From: Xylogone sp. PMI_703
Lineage: Eukaryota > Ascomycota > Leotiomycetes
Length of the DNA: 64,000 nucleotides
Direction: 5' to 3'
Assembly (NCBI GenBank): GCA_021399445.1
Contig: JAJTUQ010000003.1
Span: forward strand, 3,348,001-3,412,000
In this document: positions 46,053 to 58,127 of the stretch, in pieces
How positions within the stretch are numbered: the stretch's first letter is position 1
How the letters are laid out: every line of letters begins with the position of its first letter
Made by a program: the position numbers and the translations under genes
Notes under the pieces: generated by a model
Told to the model about the DNA's origin: nothing
Database searches by the model: none
What the model saw: only the letters and a program-made list of their open reading frames with translations

Positions 46053-47243
46053 TTAGATGGAATGAGAAGTGACAGGACGATCTTCAGATTCAGAGACCTC
46101 AGATATCTCCGACATCTCAGAATCCGTCTTCTCTGAATCGGTATCCACAGACTGGCCTCTCCATATCGCTGTTGCAGGAGTTCTCTCTACATCTAGAATA
46201 GCCGTGGTTGGTGTTCCAATAATTGGGTCAGGCTCATCGTCTTCGTTTACCCCTATCGTCCAAACCCATTTTCTCTTCTTCTCCTTGCGCTTTCTTCTCC
46301 TTGTCTTTGGAGAATCCGGTCCTTTCTCTGCTTCTAGTCCTGCCATTCGGCGACGCATCTCTTCAAATGGCCCAGGGGTCTGACCGCCATCTTTGGTCTC
46401 GTCACCCGTATACGTCATGGCCACATCCAATGTCTCCATCTCCATGGATTCCTTCTCGGGGTCAACAGCTGAGGCAGGAGATTCCTCGAGGAGCTCAATA
46501 TGTGACTTAACATATTTATTTGTTACAATGGTCTGAGTCAAGGGGTCACCATAGCCCACTTTCTTTGCTGCTCGGTTAGCAATCCGCATCGACATGCGGC
46601 TTGGTGTCGCCGGTGTTACGCTTGAACGAGGAGGCAATGGTGAGTTGCGCAAGATGCTCCGTAAGCTTCGTGGATGTGTGTACGGTACTTGGAAATGATT
46701 ACCTATGGTCGCCCTCCGTCGTGGAGTTCGGGGCGACCCAGGCGAGTTCGGGTTGTGTTGATTGGCTGTGAATGTGAATACTCTATGAGCAGGTTGTTCA
46801 CTCGTCCCAGCGGACTGAGGTGGTGTGTATGTTATTGGAGTCTCACTGGTCGTGTACATCTTGGGATGTGCTGTGACTGGAGTTAATTCCTCAATGGCTG
46901 AGCTGGGGGTGTCTGGATAGACAATGGAGTATGGACCTGGAGTCTGAGTTCGCTGCGATGGAGGCTTATATCCATCTCCAGCTAGGGCTGTCTGAAGGCG
47001 AAGTGAGGTGGGCCTGGTGCGGACAGCCGACACTGGTGGCCGAGCGGTTGCTGGAGAGGCATTCTCGATGGCGGTGGCATAGGCGTTGGACAGAGTGTTG
47101 AAGGCTGTAGGGGAGGAAGGATCAATATCGGCCTTGAGAGCCGTCTGAGACTTGCCCAAGGTCGATGGCGTGATGACATTCTTTATCTGGAGAGACAGCC
47201 TTGGCCGTTTTGGAGGAGACTGAGAAGCAGGAGGCAAAGACAT
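46053..47243 (-). CDS. Conserved-looking disordered fungal protein, function unknown
   Basis: Single-exon frame of 396 residues from the ATG at 47243 (MSLPPASQSPPKRPRLSLQ). An in-frame ATG at 47273 would add 10 residues. The sequence is rich in Ser, Pro and Thr with many TP and SP sites. A basic patch PPKRPRLSL near the start looks like a nuclear localisation signal. Three segments look ordered or conserved: FNTLSNAYATAIE (about residue 50), GPFEEMRRRMAGLEAE, and a very basic RRRKRKEKKRKWVWTIG near the C-terminus, followed by an acidic Ser-rich tail. I do not recognise the family. The many SP/TP sites suggest a cyclin-dependent kinase substrate, which is an inference only. Confidence 0.75.
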   Translation of the reverse strand: MSLPPASQSPPKRPRLSLQIKNVITPSTLGKSQTALKADIDPSSPTAFNTLSNAYATAIENASPATARPPVSAVRTRPTSLRLQTALAGDGYKPPSQRTQTPGPYSIVYPDTPSSAIEELTPVTAHPKMYTTSETPITYTPPQSAGTSEQPAHRVFTFTANQHNPNSPGSPRTPRRRATIGNHFQVPYTHPRSLRSILRNSPLPPRSSVTPATPSRMSMRIANRAAKKVGYGDPLTQTIVTNKYVKSHIELLEESPASAVDPEKESMEMETLDVAMTYTGDETKDGGQTPGPFEEMRRRMAGLEAEKGPDSPKTRRRKRKEKKRKWVWTIGVNEDDEPDPIIGTPTTAILDVERTPATAIWRGQSVDTDSEKTDSEMSEISEVSESEDRPVTSHSI

Positions 47244-48727
47244 CGTTGGTGTCTGAATAAAGGGAACCAGCATTATATATACCAGGGGCGACGTCAACGG
47301 AGTTCAGCTATCTTGGGGCCAGCGTTTGCGGTACGAAGTCACAGAGGCGAAGTCAAGAGTGAAGTGGGGGGACAGCCAGATCAAAGCATGTCGAGTCAAC
47401 CGACACGAAGGATTCGAGGGGTCTTCTGCTAGTGGATCGGGAGATTGTCGAGGCAGAGGAGAAAGAAAAGATGCGAATAGAGACAAGGCAAAACGAAACA
47501 AAACAGAGATGCCACAAAGCGGTATATGTATTGTGGATGAGGCCCTCGATCCGGCCGTACCATGAATAATAGCAAAGACCCTGTTGCGGCACAACGTGGA
47601 GAGATCGCAAGAGACAAGCACCTAATGCGGGTGATCCAGACAAGGCCTCGCACATTAGGCGCGATGTGACAGTCTCATGAGCAGCAGCGGAGGGGCCCTG
47701 GCCGGGGCAGAAAATAGAGCAGACGACCTACATTGAGCGATAGCGGCCGGCAGGAGGGCCAGAAGAGAGTTGGGCAGCGGTTGTGGGTGGTCGGATGAAG
47801 CGCTGAGATGCTGCGATGCGGTGTAGGGCCTGCGTCGTCACATCGCCCCCATTGGCCGGCGCGGTCGGCTGCTGCCAGGATGCGGCGGCTGACTGAGACG
47901 GAGAGGGATAAATTTAGCCTCAGCTCTATTTACAGCAGAGCGACCACTTGCAGCCACTTCCCCCTGGCTGTGGCACAGGAAACTTTTCGGCACACCGTTG
48001 GTTCGCTCGCTCTGCGTGCCAGTCTCGCCAGTGCGGAGATGGAGATAGCTGCTGGGTTAACGGGGAACAATCATCGAATAATGACACCGGTGAGAAAATG
48101 GCAGATGCGTGGCGGTGGTGCTGCTGGGTTGCTGGCGGAGTTGATGGGCTCGATGGGGTTGATGGGCTCGAGAGTACACAGTACCGGTACTCCGTAATAA
48201 TAGCGGAGTCAAGGAGGACAAGCACTGACTAGCAGTACAGTAGTAGGTATTCCCGTAGACCCCAGGGAAGCTGAAGCCGAGCCAGGGAAACTAATGCCGG
48301 TACTACTTGTATCTACCAGTTACTATTTGTGCGGTAATAATCACAGTAGGGAATCTGCTCGATAAGAGCGGGGCCGGATACGCTTCTATCTATGCCTGAC
48401 GCATCAGGCTCTCACACTTTTTAACTTATCACATCGATTATTACACGAAGAGGCGAACAACCTCCTCGCTCTCTTGTTGGTGGCGCAAACGCAGAAGACG
48501 CGCAGACGCGGCTACCCTACGTAACCAGCCCAGCAGCCACAGATGTGATACGTATGTGCCCAAGACTTTCCTTCCTCGACGCCTCCCCCTAAAAGCTTCT
48601 TCTTCCTCGAGGGTTGCTCTGGTCCCTGCAACCCGGGTCCACGGTGATCATTCCTGCACGTTTAGGTGCTGATTGCAGCCAGTATGCAGTCGCCAGCAGC
48701 GCTGTCTCCGCCCTCTCGCTCATCGGA
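47244..48727. promoter_or_regulatory. Divergent promoter region
   Basis: About 1.5 kb lies head to head between the disordered-protein gene (minus) and the polymerase gene (plus). It includes a short imperfect tandem (GATGGGCTC) near 48144-48171 and TACAGTA at 48236-48242. No gene is supported. Confidence 0.5.
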
Positions 48728-50861
48728 ATGCTGCCACCTAATCTGCTGCGAAGAGATGGCAGGATTATTGTCCATGTTGTCTGTCTCTCCCCGTACACCT
48801 TCCAAAATAGCCGCCATTTGAGACCCCGAGACCATGTTGCTGACACGTACTGTACCTGCAGGACTATGACGCATTCTACGCTTCAGTCAGTTGCTTACAA
48901 CCTCACGCAAAGCGGCCCTTCTAATCATTATGCTCTGCTTAGGTCTTCGAGGCCGAGAACCCTGCACTGAAATCCGTGCCCCTCGCTGTGCAGCAGGTGG
49001 GTATTTTGGACTGCTTGGGTCCCTTCTCCTTCTCGTCTGAAGGCATCTCGAGCCGTGATGGTTAACCTAGAAATAGAAACAGATCATTGCCACATGTAAT
49101 TACAAGGCTCGTGAGTTGGGTCTTCGCAAGCTCCAGTTAGTCTCCGAGGCAAAGAAGCTAGTCCCCGATCTGGTGATCATGCTTGGGGAGGAGCTGGGAC
49201 GCTTTCGAGATGCATCTAAGTCTCTCTACAAATTCGTCCAGGGCTTCGTATGGAGCGGTAAGGTTGAGCGACTTGGATTTGATGAAGTGTTCCTGGATAT
49301 CACCGACATGGTGGATTACAATCAGGCACTGCTGAATCCAAATGATCTGCAAAATTCCTTCTTCCAATTAAACTCTAATGATCCTACCGTGGGATTTGCT
49401 TTTGATGCGACTACTGTTGCCAGATATAGCTACCCTCAACCGCATAACCAACACCCTCCACCAGTAGACAGCTCACCAGCCATACGACGTCAGGGCGCTG
49501 ATGACTGGTTGACTACCCGGCTTATTTTGGGGTCGCATTTTGCAAGACATTTAAGGTTACAAATAGAGGAACAAAAGGGATACACATCCTCGGTGGGAAT
49601 ATCAACAAACAAACTCCTCAGCAAACTCGTTGGAAATGTCCACAAGCCAAGAGCACAGACCACGTTGTTGCCACCATATTTAGAAACACCACATGAGGAT
49701 GCTTTGATTAGTGCTGAGCCGTTTCGTGATGATCCCATACGCGAGACTAAGAATAATGGGAGCAATGTTATTACATTTTTAGACAAACACGATGTTGGTA
49801 AAATTCCAGGAATAGGCTTCAAGATGGCCCAACGCTTGCGAAATTACATTCTTTCTAGACCTCCTGATGCTGACACTGGATCTATCTACGGTGGGCTCAG
49901 TGAAACAGTGAGTGTGCGCGATGTTCGACTGTTCCCCGGGATGGGCCCTGAGAAACTCGAAGAAGTCCTGGGCGGACCTGGTGCGGAACGAGGAATTGGG
50001 GGTAAAGTATGGGAGCTGATCCATGGTATTGACAATACCGAAGTCAAAGATGCCAGCAATGTTCCGTCTCAAATTAGTATTGAAGATTCCTACAGGAGCC
50101 TTGACTCCCTTACTCAGGTCCGCAAAGAACTTCGAATCTTAGCTACTAGTCTGATGCAACGGATGCGCATCGATCTTTTGGAAGACTACGAGAGCGAACC
50201 AAATATAGGGAAACGCTGGATTGCTCATCCTAAAACTATTCGACTTTCAACTCGCCCTCGAGCATCTCCAGGTGCTGAAGGCACACGGGCGTACTTTGCA
50301 AATAGTATTTCTAAATCTGGCCCTGTACCTAACTTTGTGTTTAATCTCAAGGCAAGTATAGATACAACTGTAGAAAAACTCGTTCAAGAGACTCTCGTTC
50401 CGATGTTTCGCAAACTACACCCCCAGCCAACAGGATGGAATTTGAGGGTTTTAAATATTGCAGTTACCAATATGGTCGAGACAGCTAGTGAGGACGGCAG
50501 TACCGGTGGAGGGAGAGATATTGGAAACATGTTTAGGAGACAGGAGGATATTCTCAGGGAGTGGAAAGTCGAGGATAAAGATGTGCCTCCTGATTCTCCA
50601 CCCAAAATGCAGGAGAATGACGGAAGTCATCCCCGTTCCCCTGACCCTGACTCTATGCTATCTCACGACAGTTACAGTCTCCATGAGGAGAAAATGGATA
50701 TTGCAGGGTCTGAAGATCAGCTCCAACCCACTCAAGAGAGCACAGCATGGCAGGAAGACGACGACATGGATATTGACAGCGAGAAATGCGCACTATGCGG
50801 TGCCACGATGCCTTCTTTTGCAATGGCAGCTCACTATCGATTCCATAGCTTGGAAGATTGA
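48728..50861 (+). CDS. Y-family DNA polymerase, iota-like
   Basis: Translesion polymerase expected to copy past damaged bases in the nucleus. Four exons, 48728..48778, 48862..48885, 48943..48996 and 49077..50861, give 637 residues. The start MLPPNLLRRDGRIIVHVDYDAFYASV carries the first catalytic Asp (residue 18). SVPLAVQQKQIIATCNY and ARELGLRKLQ are typical of the fingers/palm. GFDEVFLDITD holds Asp112 and Glu113. DVGKIPGIGFKMAQRL is the helix-hairpin-helix thumb region. The little-finger domain follows (LSTRPR... to LRVLNIAVTNM). The last 24 residues form a compact C-x2-C-x11-H-x3-H element (C614, C617, H629, H633), like a UBZ ubiquitin-binding finger. The first donor is GTCTGT, weaker than usual. 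Eta or kappa is less likely from the fingers sequence. Confidence 0.87.
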
Positions 50862-53107
50862 GACTACTGAAATGCTCCCTACTATAGCCTTTCAGTTCTT
50901 TTGCCTATCTAGAGATGTCGTGGAGTCCGATGGGAACGGTATGCACAGATGTACTGTAACTCTACATCACCAAGCTCGGACCGACTGACTCCTCCGAATC
51001 TGGAGAATAAGGCAAGCAGTTCATGATACGGTGTTATTATATTTAGAGTTTTGGCCCCACAGGATCGGATGGACCCGCCAACATGGTACAGTACTGTAGC
51101 ATCCTGGACTGACGGTACGGTACTGCATGAGCGATCTTACAACTCGATCTTCCCGCTTCTTCTGCTTCTAAATAAAAGTATGAAAAGGGGGCCAAATACC
51201 ACAGTACACCCATCTCATCTCTACAGCAACAACTCTACCATACTAATTGTGGTAGCAACTGCGGTAAATAGCCACGTTTCAGTACAGTATATGACTTAGA
51301 CATTACTGTACTTCACTTAGATGATTGTAAGAATCAGAGTGTGTAATCTTATTCATTGTCATCCTCTGAAAGAAAAACAACCCAAGATTACGCTGATTAG
51401 CGCATCCTTTTTCTGGGGTCGATAAGCCGAAAGCGTAAGTCAGGAGTAAGGGCCCATGTCTGTATTAGGAATCTAAAACACTTGTTTAGACCCAAGTGAG
51501 AAAATACACCACACATGGTACAGTCAGAAATCAGCGAACAAGGATTCCACAATTCCAACTTGCATCTTTACAATCTCGTTTCGTCGCGTGAGCAATAGCC
51601 GTAAAAGAAAACGCTTCTGTCGTCATGGTTACAGTACAGTAATATTTTACGATTATGGTCTAGTATGGAACCGATTGCTTTCTCTTAATTAGACCATTAC
51701 TTGCCCCGTTCCTTTGTATAAACTGTCACTGTTTTCCAAAACGGAGAGCGAGTACTGCAGTGCTATCTCCGCGGCTTATTTAGCTACCGAACACCTTTCA
51801 ACGTAAGGAGCTACGGTGAAAGTGTGAGTCTAGATCCAGAGCTAAAATCGATTGCGAATCAATAGCGTCTTCAGCATGCTTGATCAGACTATCATGAATT
51901 CGTGTAGCATAAGGGAGATAGATAATGTTAACAACTCTCCATCTCTAGAATACATCTCGTATTAACAAAGAAAAGGGGTTATCCACATCTCCTTACTCAC
52001 CTGGGGACAACTAGAGATCTCCCCTTCTTCCCCTTTAAATTCATTCGTTCACCTCTCAATATATTCCAAAATAAGCAACACCTTACTCAAGGAACAGCAA
52101 ACAGCGCCTCTCTGGCAAAGTGGTCAGGCCAAGTTGCAGTTGTGGAGGTGGGATAAAACGGGGACCAATCCTAGTAGTGAACTTCACAAAGAACACTGAT
52201 ATATTAGGGGAGATGTAGGGCATACAGCATACGCCAAGACACGACAGCTGTATGGCCCGAACTCTTTTGTCACTGTCCCTCTGTTTTAGTTTTTGGTTTC
52301 CTTTTGTGTACTATAATGATGAGGATATGGATATGGGATTTGGAGATTGGATATAATTAATCCTCCTGTTTGGTAGGCCATTTAGAATCAATGTACTCGG
52401 TGGACGTCTTAGCAATGCACTAGACATCGAAATTAAAGCAACAGTATATCATATCAGGGATATCATTAGGTAGCACTATTCCTATTTATATTTGCTTTCG
52501 TTTGACGGTGTGTATGAGAGGTCAATCTAGCGGGAGAAAGAATATATGGAACAGGGAGTAACACTGCTCTCGAAATATCTCCTAGCTAATGTATACGTCC
52601 CCGCGGGACATAAAATGCCATCACCTAGATATCGATCATCTTCACTGCAGTACAGGGATAGCAGAGACCAGGGCAGCAAAAAGCAGAGTTTGTTATCAGA
52701 GCGAATCTCCCAAATATATTTCTCCCCTCTTATCATGACATGAATTGAACTCCTCTCCTTCTTGCATAGCCACCCAAGTATCACATGGTATCATTACAAG
52801 TAATAACCACGAAAAAGCAAAAGCCATCCGTTCCCAATTTTTCTTCCCCATCTTTGTGGTCATAAAAAAAGCGCCAGACAAAAACACCAACCCCCAATGC
52901 ATCCTAATTTAATAAGTTAAATCCGAAGTCGAGAACCCCTCTAAGAACGAAGCTCTTCTGATAGAAGATTATGATAAATAAAACTTGTATCCCAAGTAAC
53001 CCTTTTTGGTCCTGATTTCTGATCTGCATAACATCATAAGAAAGACATCTCATTCAATGTTGCTTCTGTCTTTCTTTTTGTGGTCATTAGAACCTCATCC
53101 CGCCTGG
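50862..53107. other. Gene-free convergent region with TACAGTA/TACTGTA motifs
   Basis: The region lies between the 3' ends of the polymerase (plus) and bHLH (minus) genes. No coding frame is supported over 2.2 kb. The left 800 nt contain at least six TACAGTA or TACTGTA words, including a perfect 12-nt palindrome at 51087-51098 and an overlapping pair at 51630-51641. Confidence 0.55.
51087..51098. repeat. TACAGTACTGTA palindrome
   Basis: Perfect 12-nt palindrome, the longest of the TACAGTA-type words in this intergenic region. It may be a dimeric protein-binding site. Confidence 0.6.
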
Positions 53108-54540
53108 CTACCTCCCCTCCATTTCACGGACTCGATTCCGAAGTACCTCGTTCCCTCGCAGTAATTCTTCTAACCACTCCGCGGCCATAATCAGCACCGT
53201 ACTCTTACTGAAGCCACCGCCTTTGAGTCCCGGTACGAGCTCGTTCAGATCCTCGAATCCTTCTCGGATCAGTGTCCGTCGCTTCTGTTCACTTCGGATG
53301 TGATTCTCACGCTTCTGTTCTTCGGTAAGGTTCTCTCGTCCCGACTTCTTCTCACCTGGAACAGAGGATTTACGTCGCTTGCCATTCGCGTTTGAGGACA
53401 TGGAAGGGTCTGATGGGGAAAGATTTGGTGAATCGGACAAGGTTTGATTGCTTGATTTGCGTTTCTTCATCGTACTAGGACGTGTGGGGGAGAGCGGAGA
53501 CTCTTCTTCGTTGCCATCTTCAGCTTTGACTCGGCTCTTCCTTCGTTTAGAAGCTCTTGAGTCATCATCTGCTTCAGCTTTCACTTCCGAGAGTGGTTGG
53601 TGGCCTAATACAGGACTTGATGGAGCAGTATTGCCCGCGCTATCAAGGCCGACAACATTCAATGCACCTTTCATATTCTGAATGTGTGGCCGAATGAGAT
53701 TTTCTAGCGAGTCCTGCCGCTCTGGGATAAATCCTCTTCGATCTGCAAAAGAGGTATCTGAACCCCACCGGATATCGATCTTTTGGTTAGCAGCTTTGGG
53801 GCGTATTGGTGGAAGATTTGCAGCCGCGCGACCGAATACCATTTCTGTGTAGAGAGTGTCATTTAAAATGTTGGGGTCGTGTTGTAATGATTTTGGAGGA
53901 TTTTCTATTGTGGGGTTGGAGCTAGAGAGTGATTGCGAATGGGAGTGGGAGTGAGAATGAGAATGAGCATAAGGTTTTGCTTGACTGTTCGGTTGTGAAA
54001 GAGAGGTTTCCGGCGGCGCGAAGTAATTCGTAGTACCTAGATTGCCTGATCGAGAGTTTGAGCCATTTTGTAGGACTGAGGCGGCTGCAAGGACATCGGA
54101 CGAGGGGTTTTCATTCAACGTTGAAGGAGCCCCGACTGGCGCATGTGTGTTGTTGAAAGATGTATCGTGCATATCAAAGGACGGAATTACAGGTTGACCC
54201 AACGAAGATGTTGTTCCCATAAATGCTGGTGGCAGTTCTTCCCATCCAAAGCCGATTCCTGAGCTGTCCATAGGTGCCGTAAAGAAATCCGAGCCGAACT
54301 GATCCGAATTCACGCCATCAAAGAAGCTATCTAGGAACCTTGATTCATTATCGTCGAGGAGAGAAGGCCCCGGCGCAGGCGCCGGAGGGGATGGAAACGG
54401 AAAACTTGCAGCCAGTTCATCGAATGAATCTAGATGTCTAAAATCAGCTCTAAAACGTCCTTATGCACGCAGAAGGTGCGATGCTGGAGAGACCTACAAC
54501 CAAAAGGTGTATCCAGGTTGGGTGGTTTTGACGAACCCAT
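53108..54540 (-). CDS. bHLH transcription factor
   Basis: Nuclear regulator with a basic helix-loop-helix domain at the very C-terminus. The basic region reads ENHIRSEQKRRTLIREGF, the first helix and loop continue through LNELVPGLKGGG, and helix 2 runs from KSTVLIMAAEWLEELLRG to the end. The main exon is open from 53108 to about 54440 and reads upstream through DSFDELAASFPFP and SRFLDSFFDGV, an acidic/aromatic activation-type segment. An AHSHSHSHSHSQ run lies near 53935-53970. A small first exon probably starts at 54540 (MGSSKPPNLDTPFG), but its donor is unclear, so the first 30 residues are provisional. The Glu/Arg pattern HxxxEQKRR suggests E-box binding. The domain resembles fungal Ino4-type or GlcD-gamma-type factors, and targets are unknown. 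Confidence 0.82.
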
Positions 54541-57500
54541 ACTGGGACGCTGGATGGCGAGCATGGGTGCTTTGGGAATTGGAGGGATGTTGCGGTTGAA
54601 GCTCAGCGAGCTAGTCAAGCAGGTAAAATCAAAGAAAGAAACATCTGCGAGCAACAGATACGAGAAGCTCGGTTGTTACGCAGAGACTTCAGATCGTTCG
54701 AGACGTTCGTCTCGAGCTCGGAGCGCGGAAGGCGGGGCGAAGTGTCGTCAGTTCCTCGCCTTTTGGCTCCTCTTATGGACCGTCTAGCTTCGGAAGATTA
54801 GATATAGCAGGTAAAACAACTATTGTAACTCCGTGCGATGTCTAAAGGTAAGAAGGGGCTAGAGTATCGCAAAAGCGTAAAATCAATGGCGAGCCGAGGG
54901 AAACGGAACCAAGCACCGAGATAGATTTGCGAGCCCACTCGGATTGCACAACAGCTTGCAGAAGCTGGCAACCGTGATCAAGAGGTGCCTGAAGCCTGGA
55001 AGGGAAATTTGTGGGGTTGAGAATAGACCACCAGGGTACTGCAGGCAATGAAGATTACAGTGCTGACGATTAGAGAGTCGTGGATGGATGGATGGACAGA
55101 TCGATAGGCACCTCCTGTTGATGGAGCTTGACGATCTGGAGTGATGATATATATTTCCTGTGTGGTATTGGTATTGGTCCTGGTCGATGGGGAAGATGAT
55201 TCGAGTTGCGGCTTCTACCCTCTAGCCGTTGGATGTGGCTGGTGCTGGTGCTGGACACTGGGGCGTTTTGTTTCCGCAGCAGTAACGTTCACAGCTCACC
55301 ATTAACGCCGCTGGACGACATCGAATAGAGCGTACAGATTAGTCAGGAAGAGCTTTGTGGCCACGAGTCTCGCCAGCGAGGGTTGGCTGGGATATATTGT
55401 GATTCTACCTCCGGTGGCAGGATGGTTGGACACAGCAGAAGCAGAAAAGAAGGAATGAAGCCAGGAAAGCCAGGCAAGGTTGGTCATCGTGGGATTCCCT
55501 GGTGGAGTTTGGATGCAGCGAGAGTTTTTGCAGTGTCACATGCAAACAGAAGCTGCATCCCCAGCTCCGGCGGTGGTGGGCGAAGCTTGCAGGCGGTCTT
55601 GCTTTCCTGGTTCCTTGGCGGCGACCGCGCCTGCAGAAAGGTGCCGCTGCTGCGTCATGCCCGGTACAAGATCGCACAGCCAGCGGATGCTGCAGGTGGA
55701 GGTTTCTTGACCCAAGTACAGTACTTCACAGGACCATACTGTATACGGAGTACATCATCACGATGCGAGATGATATCGTGTTGGAACTGGACAGACTCGA
55801 GTAGCTGTGTACAACAGAGGACTTTCTACCAGGCCTTTGGTGGCAGGGAAGAGCCGTTGTCGTACAGTTTGGCCTTCTACAAGTATTCCCTTCCCCCCTC
55901 ATCCCGAGTCCCTCTTTTCTCTCGGACGCTGGAACGTTACGCAGTCCCCGCGAGAGGCACAGACAAGAAATATCCTGGATTTCGAAGAAAGCCTTCCAAG
56001 ATTCATGCAAGATCACTCGCTGCGTGCTGCCACCAACGAACACGCGGCGCAACATCCAGTCAGCAGCCCCGAGACACAGCATTCTTATTTGACATCAAGA
56101 GAGCCGTGCTTCTCCGAGTAGTGGAGGATTGAAGAACAACGAAGGAACACCCGAAGAAGGCTGGGCAGGAAGAAGCAATGTGCCAAAGATATCGCCGCCT
56201 TCCAGTTTGGACCTCTCATCCTCCTCTCCTCCTCTCTGCTCCTTCTCCTTCCGATCTCCAGTCATTTTACTCCCTGCTATTGTAACACAAACCAACCTGT
56301 TGAGGCGCATAGTCTACAATAAGGGATTGACTCGAGTTATTATTGCTACTTACTTGTGGTCCTTCCATAATACTGCGCATCCTCGCAAAGCCAAAGGCCC
56401 GACCTCCTTGACGCCCATCTCGGTGATCGGAAATCCTGTCTCATCAATGTTTCCAGGAAAGACCTCGGTAGAAGGAAGATGGTGGCTGTCAAGCTACATC
56501 ACGAAACTTTCCTGTAACCCGAAAGAGGTTCACATCTGTTCTCATCTGCGGATATCTCGTACTGTAATTACCTCTTTTGTGCTGTCCTCTCACTGATTCG
56601 ACGCTCCTGGGCTGATCTCTTCGCAAGCATCTCCACAAAGGAGAAACCCGCGAGCCCAACCGTAACAAAACGCACACGACCACCCCGCCTCAGCTTTACG
56701 GAGTAGTGCAATAATAATAACCCAGATGGAAGAAACAATGTTGAGTTGGAGGGTTCCGCTGCCAGGAACAGCGGGAAGAAATGCTGCTTCCAACCCACAA
56801 TTTCAGTCCAGCACCACCCCCGTTCATGCAGTCCACGGCTGTTTGCGTCTTTTTGCGGGGGAGCTTCCTCTTTGGGGATGATGCTATTCAACAGGGCGTG
56901 TCCCTTTTTCTCCTGGGGAGTTCGATCGTCGCTGGCGTCCACCGGCCTAATCCTTCCCTTCTGGGTCTCGGAGATTGTTCCTTGATGGTGCAAAATTGCA
57001 ACGAAGGGCTATGCAATACAATGCGCCGTAAGGCCTCAGCAAACACTGGATACGCCCAGGGAGTTGCGCCAATTTCGTGTTTTCGCCTGCAGGCTCTCTG
57101 ATCCTTAGAGACCTCTGGCGGGTTGCAGTTCTATAGTACCACGCCATACCTCCTGTGGCCGAGTACAACACGTAGAGCAGCTATGCCTGGGAACATGATG
57201 CTTATGCCTGTGTATCTTCCACCTGCCTTCTTTCCTTTCACCCGTGTAATTCCCGCAGCCTGATAACTGGGGTTCAATTAAGCTTCGTTGTGCCGAACGA
57301 GCCCTTTTGTCCCTTGCCCACTGCTTACTGAATGGTTCCTTAGATGAGATTATTCGACCAGTGAGAGGTCAACGGCCGCTTGTTGTAACCGCTTCGTAGC
57401 AATCGATACAGTGAGATATATTTACCAGATTCTTTCAACCGGAGATTTCGCAACGTCTAAAAGCCACTCATCATATGAGTGGCAGAGTTGGGACAGATCC

Positions 57501-58127
57501 ATCTTGTAATTCGACCAACATGAAGCTGTAACAAAACGACTTTGATTCGTGCTTGAAGCTTTCACAAGCAGAGCCGGAACATTGCGGCCTGGCATGGGGG
57601 AGAGTTGCCGAGGCAGGCGAAAAGCAATGTCTCAAAGCAACTTTGAACAAACCAAAAAATGTACCATGCAATTGCAAGATCAACGGTCTGCCAAAACTAT
57701 TGAGAATGCCGGGGGTTTTTCGTGTGATCATTCTTTGATCTGGCCTTGACTCGTCCTAAATCAGTCCATATGGGAATTACGCTGCAAAGTATCTCGTACA
57801 GAGCCTGAGAGCTTACCTCTGGACCAGACGTCATTGTGCTTTTGCAGCAACCACGCGGTGCAAACCGCGTCTGGAATATCCCCGCGCACCAACCCAAAAC
57901 AGAGCAGAATCGAGAATTTGGCGCTTCAGAGAGAATCCTCATCGGGACTTTTTCTCCTGGTCTGATCTAACATAAACTATCTTTACGAACACTGTCTCGT
58001 TGGACCATTATTCGCAAGAATAGTGTAGCTAGAATTCCCCGGATCTGGATCACAGCTTCCCTCGCCTATCTCATCCCCCCTGATTCTAGAGTACGTGAGA
58101 TCTCAAAACACCAGGCTGGCATCTCAA
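54541..58127. promoter_or_regulatory. Long divergent intergenic region
   Basis: This 3.6 kb gap lies head to head between the bHLH gene (minus) and the TMEM135-like gene (plus). The longest frames (for example 55383-56132) show no domain, no plausible splice structure and antisense frames of similar length, so I do not call genes. TACAGTA-type words occur at 55717-55723, 55737-55743 and 56560-56566. It may hold long leaders or an unannotated non-coding RNA. Confidence 0.45.

Noticed and set aside
55383..56132. 249-codon plus-strand frame between the bHLH and TMEM135-like genes
   Set aside because: No domain, odd composition, and an antisense frame of similar length. There is no plausible splice structure or homology pattern.
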